This document shows positions 10,620 through 19,954 of a stretch of 64,000 nt of DNA, piece after piece. The notes under the pieces were generated by a model. The model searched no databases, had not been told where the DNA came from, and worked only from the letters and a program-made list of their open reading frames with translations. The stretch's first letter is position 1; each line of letters starts with the position of its first letter. The translations under genes were made by a program, and so were the position numbers. The stretch is from NCBI GenBank assembly GCA_005656395.1, contig SRSI01000049.1, forward strand, positions 496,001-560,000, given 5' to 3'. The DNA comes from Strongyloides papillosus. Lineage: Eukaryota; Nematoda; Chromadorea; Rhabditida; Strongyloididae.

Positions 10620-12308
10620 AATGATTTCTTAATAAAAGATGTATTTTAATAATTAATTATTTTGTGAAACTAGAAAAGGTATTATAATGGATCTCCTATC
10701 TTTTCAAAAACGAATATATCGGAGGAAAACGAATAAAAATTACTTTACCTAACTTTCTATGATAAAATATACATTGATTAAAATCTCTAAAATAAAAATT
10801 TTAAAATAAAGATAGTAATGATTTGAATATTTTGCATGAAAAAAATCTTCGCAGTTGTTATTTTTGTAAAATAAAAATTATATTGAAGATTTTTATATTC
10901 ATATACGGTAATGAAATCCTTTTTCTATTATTTATTCATAAAATATATTAAATAGCTATATAAAATGTATCTAAAACAACCAGAAAGCAGAAAATTTGTT
11001 TTACTACCTAAAAATGACGGAAGAAAAATTTTTATTTAGTTTTTCCTTGTTTGAAGTACGCAAAAAATCTAAAATCGTTGCCACGTGTTGTGAAGCTAAT
11101 CCTAAACCAACAGATAAAATTTTTAAAAATATGATTTTTCTATAAAGTTTATTTGGATGACTTCTTAGGGAAATATTACAAAGCCAAAAATCTACTAACA
11201 AAAATTAATAATCTAAAATAAAATCTACTAATCCGTCCCTCTTTTTAACACCTTTTTTAATTTCATCAAATTTTATAATTCGCTTTAAGATAAATAAATA
11301 TAACATTCTTTCTTTCTCAACGGATATTACGTAAATCCTACAATGCGCTTTTTTACCAAAAATCACACCTTGATAAAATATCAAATTTTTGTATCATAGC
11401 GTGTAAAAAATTTTAGATAATTATATAACAATATTTTAACAAAATAATTTTGCAACAACTCACTAGGCATAATTATTAAGCCATCTTTTTAAAAATAGTA
11501 AGTTGATTATTTTTATATTACATAGTTATACAATAAAATTTTTCTAGTATACTACATGATAAATCATATTTTATTAATATTTTTTAATAGTGTTATCTTA
11601 TTAATTAAAATGTTTGTAATTAGGTTTTCCAAAATAATTGACAGACTAAGTAATATATGGTTATCTACCGTAATTATTTTAATATATTACACACATTATA
11701 AATTTTTTTGAAACTTAAAAAGTCGTAATTAACATAAATTTTTATCGTTATTTTTTTGATAGATATTGGAAATATTAATTACAAGATTAATTTTTTTTAT
11801 AAAATAAGTTTAATAAGATATTCAAATTATATAATTTCATACTTGGAAAATATTTACATTACAGTCAGTTCCCAGTATCTGTAATTTCGTTATCGGCGGT
11901 AATCTCTGAAAACAATCTATCAAGATACAGAAGAGGGGGGAGGCAACTTTAGTTCCAATATGTTATTAATTTCATTAATCATTTATATAATTAATGTTTG
12001 TGTTTGTTTTATGCAAATTGCATAATTTTTTTATTAAACTACCTTTTACATCTTTATTAAATTTGGCAAATTGTTACTTAGAATAAACTCGTTGATCAAT
12101 ATTGTTATGCATGGTGGTTGGTCGAAATGAAAGAAATAGGTTTTGTATGCAGGATAATAATTTTAAAATTCAGAAATGTTTCTCCTCCTATTAATGTGAA
12201 AAGCTGTTTTAAGTATTTTGATATTTTAACTAGAAAAAAAAGAATCTTCTTGATTCTATTTTAATATTATAGATACCCTTGAGATTTACTTCTCTCAGCA
12301 CTCTTAAG
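10620..12308. other. Long spacer before subtype A gene 6
   Basis: 1.7 kb with no gene. From about 10780 it is nearly identical to 30766-32088. It lacks the hairpin/TATA promoter seen elsewhere. A relatively GC-rich patch (about 11865-11950) carries a loose inverted repeat around GTATCTGTA...AGATACAG and a purine run, conserved in both copies, and is a candidate regulatory site. Confidence 0.5.
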
Positions 12309-13135
12309 ATGGTTTTTACTGTTGTCGAGATAATCCAATTGGCATATTTTATTCCATCAGTGATTCTCATGATATTTGTGGGTACTATATTACTATGTAA
12401 AATTCTAACAAAATCAAAAGCATTTCAAAATGAATTTTATCCCTTGGTTTGCTATCGGACTTTCAATGATATTTCATACCAGATTAGCATGATGGCTTTG
12501 CTGAAGTTACCATCGTGGTCAATTATGCCACAATTCTATCTTGACAATACTTATTTAGCAGCATTATCTTATGTTTTCGTTGCTACAACATGCTGTGTAC
12601 CGTTTATACATACTTTTTTCTTATCAGGATTAAGATATATGGCCATTTACCATCCTGTAAAATACACAAGAATCTCATCACCAAGAACATCAATTATTCT
12701 TTGTAGTTTATTGCTCGTTATTAGTTTAAGTATTGGTCTTCCATCATTAGCATACTCATCAAGATATGTTTATAATAATGTCACTGGTATCATTTCATCA
12801 ACATATCTTGATAAATCAGTTGCTTATTATCAATTTGCATATGTAACCTTTTTTTATTTACCAATAATTATAATATCAGCTATTTTTAACGTAGCAAATT
12901 TTATTGGTTTATCGAAAACTAATAAAAGAAATAAAAACAAAAGATCAGAGAATCTTTTTGTAATTTATAGTCTTTTTTCATTTTTTACAACATGCCTTAT
13001 GGAGGCTTATATTTGTAGCAAACTTATTGGAAGTTTTTTGGAAAATCAAATGATTGTATCAATAGCCAATTATTCTTTACAATGGATTGTTGATTTAGGA
13101 ACGTTTGGAGACTTTTATTTTTTTATTTTTATTAA
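10781..13135. repeat. Segmental duplication, left copy (partner 30766-32915)
   Basis: Spacer and exon 1 of gene 6 match 30766-32915 with few differences. The left copy has 210 bases (11111-11320) missing from the right copy; the junction falls between two CAA(C) motifs. The match fades after the intron donor of the receptor gene. Confidence 0.9.
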
Positions 13136-13254
13136 GTAAGTAAAAAATAATTATGATATTTTAAGAATAAAACTTTTTCTTTCTTAGTTCTGAGATAAGA
13201 GCGACAATTAAAGAGATTGTTTGTAAGGTATTTGGTATCAAATATGCTCCTTAA
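12309..13254 (+). CDS. 7TM chemoreceptor-like protein, subtype A, copy 6 (shortened tail)
   Basis: Exons 12309-13135 and 13188-13254 (52-bp intron, TTCTTAG acceptor); 297 aa. The frame is open from 12279, but the first ATG, which aligns with the other copies, is at 12309. Exon 2 ends early: the codon after KYAP is TAA (13252-13254) where relatives have Ser, so about 25 tail residues are lost, although the sequence encoding them is still readable downstream. TM7 has IVDLG where others have IGDLG. Exon 1 is almost identical to the copy at 32089. Either a receptor with a shorter cytoplasmic tail or a pseudogene at an early stage. Confidence 0.75.
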
Positions 13255-13915
13255 TTTGTTAAAACAACGGAAATAAAAAGTATTCATGATGGTAAGAGTC
13301 TTCGTGGTAAACATATTACTAAAACATAAAATTATTTTCAATAGGAAATATACTGTTAATTTTTTTAAGTAAGAAAACTTGTTATAATTGATCTCCTATC
13401 TTTTCAAGAACGAATATATCCAAGGAAAAAGAATAAAATTACTTTACCTAACTTTCTATAATAAAATATAATATACAGTGATTAAAATCTCTAAAGTGAA
13501 AAAATATAAAATCAAGATGGTAATGATTTAAGTTTTTTGCATGAGAATAATCTTTATAGGTATCATTTTTAAAAAATATGAGTTATATTACAATGTTCTT
13601 AACTTTCGTGTATGGTAAAAAATATTTTTTCGATTATTTATAACTGAAATATGTTAATTGTTTATGTGAAATGTATTTAAAATATAATTAAAAGAGGTAA
13701 AAAATTATTTTATTACTCAATTACAAGGAATAATAATATTTTATTCGGATTTCCTTTTTTATAGTAAGATAAATATTTGGAATCATAAGTTTTCTTCCTC
13801 CTTTTTGTAGTTTATGAATTGTTTTTTATATCTTAATATTGTATTTAAAAAAATATTTAATTGTATTTAAAGTTATATATAAGTCTTGAGATAACTATTT
13901 TCTAATATTTTTAAT
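13255..13915 (+). promoter_or_regulatory. Spacer with receptor promoter of gene 7
   Basis: Array-type spacer with the hairpin AATCATAA (13781-13788) / TTATGAATT (13812-13820) and TATA-like TTATATATAAG (about 13873-13883), followed by the ATG at 13916. The first 80 bases are the untranslated remains of the gene 6 tail. Confidence 0.55.
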
Positions 13916-14883
13916 ATGGTTGTTGGTTTTGTTCAGACAATTCAGTTATCATATATTATCCCTTCACTGATTCTAATGATATTTGTTGCTTGTATATTAT
14001 TGCATAAGATCCTAACGAAATCAAAGGCATTTCAAAATGAATTTTATCCCATGGTTTGTTATCGAATTTTCAATGATATTTTATATAATGTTTGTATACT
14101 GTTTATGCTGAAGTTTCCATCATGGTTAATTATGCCACAATATTATCTTGATAGTGTTCATATTGCTCCAATATATTATGTTATTGCTGCTTCAACTTTT
14201 TGTGTACCATTTGTACATTCCATTTTTTTATCAGTGACAAGGTATGTGGCCATTTATCATTCTGTAAGATATTCAAGAATGTCATCAAGAAAAACATCAC
14301 TTATTCTTTGTAGTTTGTTTTTTTTAATTAGTTTTGGTATCGGTCTTCCAACATTAGCATTCCCATCAAAATACATCTATAACAATGCTACAAACACTGT
14401 TTTACCAGCCTATACAGTTAAATCAATCTCATATTATAATTTTGGTTATGCTATTGTTTTTTATGGATCAACAGTCATATTATCATCCATCTTCAATGTA
14501 GCAAATTTAATCGGTTTGTCTAAGAATAATAAAAAAAATAAGAATAAAAGATCAGAGAATGTTTTTGTATTTTATACTCTATTTACACTTTTTACAACAT
14601 GTCTAATGGAAGCTTATTTTTGTTGTCGAATTTCTGGTAATTTCTTTGGTAATCAAAAACTGTTAGCAATAGCCAATTATTCTGTAACATGGATTGGTGA
14701 TATAGAAACTTTAAGTCATTTTTATTTTTTTATTTTTATTAAGTAAGTTTAGATATCATTACGGTATTTTAAGAATGAAACTTTTTCTTTTTTAGTTCTG
14801 AGATAAGAGCGGCAATTAAAAAAATTTTTTGTAAAGTATTTGGTATCAAATATACTCCCTCATTATTAAAACAACGGAAATAA
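13916..14883 (+). CDS. 7TM chemoreceptor-like protein, subtype B, copy 7 (frameshifted tail)
   Basis: Exons 13916-14742 and 14796-14883 (53-bp intron); 304 aa. Exon 1 is fully intact. In exon 2 one base is missing relative to relatives at about 14866 (TTATTA for TTAGTTA), so after SLL the tail reads a short off-frame KQRK and stops at 14881-14883. RYVAIYHS replaces the usual Pro after TM3. The promoter-proximal sequence and leader closely match gene 10. May still make a seven-helix receptor with a shortened tail. Confidence 0.75.
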
Positions 14884-15541
14884 AAAGTATTCATGATGGT
14901 AAAAGTCTTTGTGCAAAAAATATTGCTAAAGCATAGAATGATATTTAATATGGAAAGTACTCTAATAGTTAATTATTTTTTGAAATAAGAAAACTTGTTA
15001 TAATGGATCTCCAGTCTTTTCAAGAACGGATATGTCTCAGAAAAAAAGATAAAAATTACTTCACTTAATTTCTATGATAAAATAAAATATATCGTGAATA
15101 AAATTTCGAAAGTAAAAAAATGTAAAATAAAAATTAGCAATGATTTTGAATCTTTTGCTTGAGAATATTCTTTATAAGTATCATTTTTATGAAATATAAA
15201 TTATATTATAATATTCTTAACCTTCGTATATGGCGAAAAAATCCTTATTCTATTATTTATTCTTGAAATCTATTAAAATGGTTATGTGAAATGTATCTAA
15301 AAAAATTAAAAGGAGTTAAAAAATTATTTTATTACTCAATTAGAAGGAAAAGTAATTTTCTATTTAGATTTTCTTTTTTGTAGTGGGACAAATATTTGGA
15401 ATTATAAGTTTTCCTACGCCTCTTGGTGATTTATGAATTGTTTTAAGTAACTTAACATTTTTATTAGAAAAAAAGAAGTTATTTGATTGTATTTAAAGTT
15501 CTATATAAATCTTGAGATAGGTACTTTCTAATATTTTTAAT
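14884..15541 (+). promoter_or_regulatory. Spacer with receptor promoter of gene 8
   Basis: Array-type spacer with hairpin arms AATTATAA (15400-15407, degenerate) and TTATGAATT (15431-15439), and TATA-like CTATATAAAT (15501-15510), followed by the ATG at 15542. No gene was seen. Confidence 0.5.
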
Positions 15542-16558
15542 ATGGTTGTTGCTGTTGTCGAGATATTCCAATTGGCATATTATATTCCATCAGTGATTCT
15601 TATGATATTTGTGGGAACATTATTACTATATAAAATTTTAACAAAATCAAAAGCATTTCAAAATGAATTTTATCCCATGGTTTGTTATCGGACTTTCAAT
15701 GATATTTCATACCAAATTAGCATGATGGCTTTGTTGAAGTTACCATCGTGGTCAATTATGCCACAATTCTATCTTGACAATACTTATTTAGCAGCATTAT
15801 CTTATCTTTTCGGTGCTACAACATGCTGTGTACCATTTATACATACTTTTTTCTTATCAGGATTAAGATATATGGCCATTTACTATCCTGTAAAATACAC
15901 AAGAATCTCATCATTAAGAACATCAATTATTCTTTGTAGTTTATTGCTTATTATTAGTTTAAGTATTGGTCTTCTATCATTAGCATACTCATCAAGTTAT
16001 TTTTATAATAATGTTACTGGAATCACTACAGCAGCATATCTTGATAAATCAGTTGTTTATTATCAATTCGCATATGTAACCTTTTTTTATTTACCAATAA
16101 TTATAATATCAGCTATTTTTAACGTAGCAAATTTTATTGGTCTATCGAAAATTAATAAAAGAAATAAAAATAAAAGGTCAGAGACACTTTTTGCAATTTA
16201 TAGTCTTTTTACATTTTTTACGACATGCCTTATGGAGGCTTATCTTGGTAGCAGAATTATTGGAAATTTTTTGGGAAATCAAACGATTATATCAATAGCC
16301 ATGTATTCTTTAACATGGATTGGTGATTTAGGAACATTTGGAGACTTTTATTTTTTTATTTTTATTAAGTAAGTTTAGATATTATTATGGTTTTTCAAGA
16401 ATGAAATTTTTTTTAGTTCTGAGATAAGAGCGGCAATTAAAGAGATTGTTTGTAAGGTATTTGATATCAAATATGCTCCTTCATTTGTTAAAACAACGGA
16501 AATAAAAAGTATTCATAATGGTAAGAGTATTCGTAGTAAAAATATTACTAAAACATAG
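15542..16558 (+). CDS. 7TM chemoreceptor-like protein, subtype A, copy 8
   Basis: Exons 15542-16368 and 16417-16558, with a 48-bp intron, the shortest in the array; 322 aa. Very close to copy 1 but with recognisable changes: AALSYLFGATTCC in TM3, RYMAIYYP, GLLSLAYSSSYF after TM4, ITTAAYLDKS in the extracellular loop, IAMYSLTWIGDLG in TM7. Together with the downstream pseudogene it forms a duplicate of the block at 1-3450. Confidence 0.82.
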
Positions 16559-17063
16559 AATGATTTTCAATATGGAAATAAACTGTTAATTTTTTTAAGT
16601 AAGAAAACTTGTTATGATTGATCTGCTATCTTTTGAAGAAAGAATATATCTCACGAAAAGGAATAAAAATTACTTTACCTGACTTAATATGAAAAATTCA
16701 ACATGCAGTGATTAAGATCTCTAAAATAAAAAATTATAAAATGAAGATTGTAATGATTTTAAATCTTTTGCATGATAATAATCTTTATTCTCTAATTTAT
16801 TTTTAAAATCTATTAAATGGTTATGTGAAGTGTATCTAAAATAATTGAAGGAGGTAAAAAAATTGTTTTATTACTCAACTTTGTTCAGATTTTCTTTTTT
16901 TTGTAGTGGGATAAATATTTTGAATTCATAAGTTTTCCTCTTCCTCTTAGCGGTTTATGAATTGTCTTTAATAATTTAATATTTTTTATAGAAAAAAGTT
17001 ATTTAATTGTATTTAGAGTTATATATAAATCTCGAGATAGGTATTTTCTAATTTTTTTATATA
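16559..17063 (+). promoter_or_regulatory. Spacer: empty site of mariner 1 and relic promoter
   Basis: Homologous to 1027-2443 without the mariner. The uninterrupted GAATATATCTCACG at about 16641 marks the target site. A complete hairpin AATTCATAA (16923-16931) / TTATGAATT (16955-16963) and a TATA-like box (about 17022) survive, although the gene downstream is dead. Confidence 0.6.
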
Positions 17064-18321
17064 GTGGTTGCTGAAATAATCCAGCTATCATATCTTACCC
17101 CTTCATTGATTCTAAAAACGTTTGTTGCCTGTATATTACTACATAAGATTCTAACGAAATCAAAGACATTTCAAAATGAATTTTATCCTATGGTTTATTA
17201 TCGAACTTTCATGGACATTTTATATCATGCCGGTATGCTACTTATACTTAGGTATCCATCATGGCCAATTATGCCACAATATTTTCTTGATATTGTTTAT
17301 ATTCCTTTGATTTGTTATGTTTTCGGTGCTGCAACTTGTTGTGTACCATTTGTACATTCAATCTTTTATCAGGGATAAAGTATATTGCTATTTATAATCT
17401 TTTAAGCTATCCGAGAATGTCCTAAAGAAGAACATCATTGATTTTTCCAGCTAATTGTTATTATTCATTTTGGTATCGGTCTCACATCGTTAGCATTCCC
17501 ATCACAGTACATCAATAACAATGTTACTAACATTATTTCACCAGTTTATACAGTTAAATAAATTTCATATTATAATTTTGGTTATGCTATTGTTTTCTAT
17601 GGATCAACAGTCATATTATCAGCCATCTTTCATGTAGCAAATTTAATTAGCTTGTCGAAGAAGAATAAAAAAATTAAAATAAAAGATCAGAGAATGTTTT
17701 TGTAAATTATAGTCTTTTTTCATTTTTTACAACATGCCTTATGGAGGCTTATCTTGTAATCCAGATGGATCTGGGGAACCCCTAAAGGGGTTCCAAATAT
17801 AATAAATTACACTTGAGGTTTTATTCAAACTTTTATTTAAGATAATTGTATAATATAAAATAATATATGTTGTCTGTTACAACATACACAAAAAGTAAAG
17901 ATAATGATATAGTTAAAAAGTATGCTCTTTATATATTGTGCCTCCTAGTTATGTCCTCCTCTTTCTTTTGGTATTCCTTTGACTCATACTTCTCTGGGGT
18001 TTACAATCTTGGTAGCAGAATTATTGGAAATTTTTTGGGAAATCAAACGATTATATCAATAGCCAATTATTCTTAAACATGGATTGGTGATTTAGGAACA
18101 TTTGGAGACTTTTATCTTTTTATTTTTATTAAGTAAGTTTAGATATCATTATGGTTCTTCAAGAATGAAACTTTTCTTAGTTCTGAGATAAGAGCGGCAA
18201 TTAAAGATATTGTTTGTAAAATATTTTGTATTAAATATACTCCTTCATTAGTCAAAACAACGGAAATAAAAAGTATTCTGAAGGTAAAAGTCTTTGTGCA
18301 AAAAATATTGCTAAAATATAG
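17064..18321 (+). pseudogene. 7TM chemoreceptor-like pseudogene 9 (B/A chimera, split by solo LTR)
   Basis: The ATG is replaced by GTG (17064). It shares with the pseudogene at 2444 the one-base deletion after TM3 (near 17375), the CC-TAA-AG stop (near 17423) and the AAA-TAA stop (near 17559). From about 17690 the sequence changes from subtype B to subtype A (CLMEAYL, then GSRIIGNFLGN), indicating gene conversion or unequal crossing-over. A 251-bp solo LTR interrupts the end of TM6 at 17755. TM7 has a TAA (about 18074). Exon 2 is recognisable at 18181-18321, again damaged. Confidence 0.9.
17755..18005 (+). mobile_element. Solo LTR (251 bp)
   Basis: Begins TGTAATCC and ends GGTTTACA, so it has TG...CA termini with a 5-bp inverted repeat (TGTAA/TTACA). 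It is flanked by a perfect 4-bp duplication ATCT (17751-17754 and 18006-18009). The uninterrupted site is visible in intact copies (GGCTTATCTTGGTAGC). Near its start it has two perfect hairpins: CCAGAT/ATCTGG (17761-17774) and GGAACCCC-TAAA-GGGGTTCC (17775-17794). No internal region remains. Sequence unrelated to the 138-bp LTR of the element at 19805. Strand assumed. Confidence 0.9.
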
Positions 18322-18914
18322 AATGATTTTTAATAGGTAAAGTACTTTAATAGTTAATTATTTTTTGAAATAAGAAAACTTGTTATAATAGATCTCTAAT
18401 TTTTTCAAGAACGAATATATACAAGGAAAAAGAATAAAAATTACTTTATCTAACCTTCCATGATAAAATAAAATATATTGTGATTAAAATCTCTAAAGTA
18501 AAAAACTATAAAATAAAGATAGTAATGATTTAAGTTTTTTGCATGAGGATAATCTTATAGGTATCATTTTTGTAAAATATGAGTTATATTACAATGTTTT
18601 TAACTTTCGTGTATGGTAAAAAATCTTTATTTGATTATTTATACCTGGGATATGTTAATTGTTTATGTGAAATGTATATAAAATATAATTAAAGGAATCA
18701 AAAAATTATTTTATTACCCAATTACTGGAAAAAATATTTTATTCATATTTTCTTTTTTATATTGAGATAAATATTTAGAATTCATAAGTTTTCTTTCTCC
18801 TCTTGGTAGTTTATGAATTGTTTCTAATATTTTAATATTGTTATTAAAAAAATATTTAATTGTATTTAAAGTTATATATAAGTCTTGAGATAACTATTTT
18901 CTAATATTTTTAAT
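18322..18914 (+). promoter_or_regulatory. Spacer with receptor promoter of gene 10
   Basis: Hairpin AATTCATAA (18779-18787) / TTATGAATT (18811-18819) and TATA-like TTATATATAAG (about 18872-18883), followed by the ATG at 18915. AAAATATATTG near 18474 is the empty-site equivalent of the mariner 2 insertion. Confidence 0.55.
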
Positions 18915-19838
18915 ATGGTTGTTGGTTTTGTTCAGACAATTCAGTTATCATATGTTATCCCTTCACTGATTCTAATGATATTTGTTGCTTGTATATTATT
19001 GCATAAGATCCTAACGAAATCAAAGGCATTTCAAAATGAATTTTATCCCATGGTTTGTTATCGAATTTTCAATGATATTTTATATAATGTTTGTATACTA
19101 TTTATGCTGAAGTTTCCATCATGGTTAATTATGCCACAATATTATCTTGATAGTGTTCATATTGCTTCAATATATTATGTTTTTGGTGCTGTAACTTTTT
19201 GTGTACCATTTTTACATTCCACTTTTTTATCAGTGATAAGGTATATGGCCATTTATCATCCTGTAAGATATTTAAGAATGTCATCAAGCAAAACATCAAT
19301 TATTCTTTGTAGCTTGTTTTTTTTAATTAGTTTTGGTATTGGCCTTCCAACATTAGCATTCCCATCAAAGTACATCTATAACAATGCTACAAACACTGTT
19401 TTACCATCCTATGCAGTTAAATCAGTTACATACTATAATTTTGGTTATGCTATTGTTTTCTATGGATCAACAGTCGTATTATCAGCCATCTTCAATGTAG
19501 CAAATTTAATCGGTTTGTTAAAGAATAATAAAAAAAATAAGAACAAAAGATCAGAGTATGTTTTTGCATTTTATACTCTCTTTACACTTTTTACAACATC
19601 TCTAATGGAGGCATATTTTTGTTGTCGAATTTCTGGTAATTTCTTTGGTAATCAACAACTGTTGGTAATAGCCAATTATTCTGTAGTATGGATTGGCGAT
19701 ATACAAACTTTAGGTCATTTTTATTTTTTTGTTTTTATTAAGTAAGTTTAGATATTATTATGGTATTTTTAAGAATAAAACTTTTTCTTTATTAGTTCTG
19801 AGATTGTAGGGTGGGACAACCCACCCTTTATAAAATAA
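18915..19838 (+). CDS. 7TM chemoreceptor-like protein, subtype B, copy 10, truncated by retroelement
   Basis: Exon 1, 18915-19741, is intact with all seven membrane segments. The 54-bp intron ends ATTAG and exon 2 starts at 19796. After nine bases of exon 2 the Ty3/gypsy LTR begins (19805). The reading frame continues into the LTR for 11 residues and stops at 19836-19838, giving a predicted 289-aa protein whose tail is LTR-derived. The original rest of exon 2 lies 10.7 kb away at 30474-30610. Damage is confined to the cytoplasmic tail, so residual function cannot be excluded. Confidence 0.75.
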
Positions 19839-19942
19839 TATAAAAGAAAGATATACTTATAATATACACATTATTGTTAATCAGAGAGCTTTTAAAATAA
19901 ATTTAATATATATTCCATCTACCTTTTATCAAACAGATTACA
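19805..19942 (+). repeat. 5' LTR (138 bp)
   Basis: Starts TGTAGGG and ends ATTACA. Immediately inside is a perfect hairpin GGGTGGG-ACAA-CCCACCC (19809-19826), followed by a TATA-like TTTATAAAATAA (about 19827) and AATAAA-type motifs (about 19898). Very short for a gypsy LTR. Confidence 0.95.
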
Positions 19943-19954
19943 TGGAGGTTCCAC
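19943..19954 (+). other. Primer binding site, tRNA-Gln type
   Basis: TGGAGGTTCCAC lies directly after the LTR. It is complementary to the conserved 3' end of eukaryotic tRNA-Gln (GTGGAACCT plus CCA). The match stops after 12 bases. Confidence 0.8.

Noticed and set aside
11004..11201. 65-codon - strand frame in the spacer before gene 6
   Set aside because: Mostly falls in the 210-base segment missing from the duplicate spacer; no recognisable motif.
12279..12308. Ten extra N-terminal codons for gene 6 (and for gene 11 at 32059)
   Set aside because: No ATG there; the aligned ATG of the family lies at 12309 and 32089.
13132..13341. 69-codon - strand frame over the intron and exon 2 of gene 6
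   Set aside because: Lies opposite recognised coding sequence; a shadow frame.
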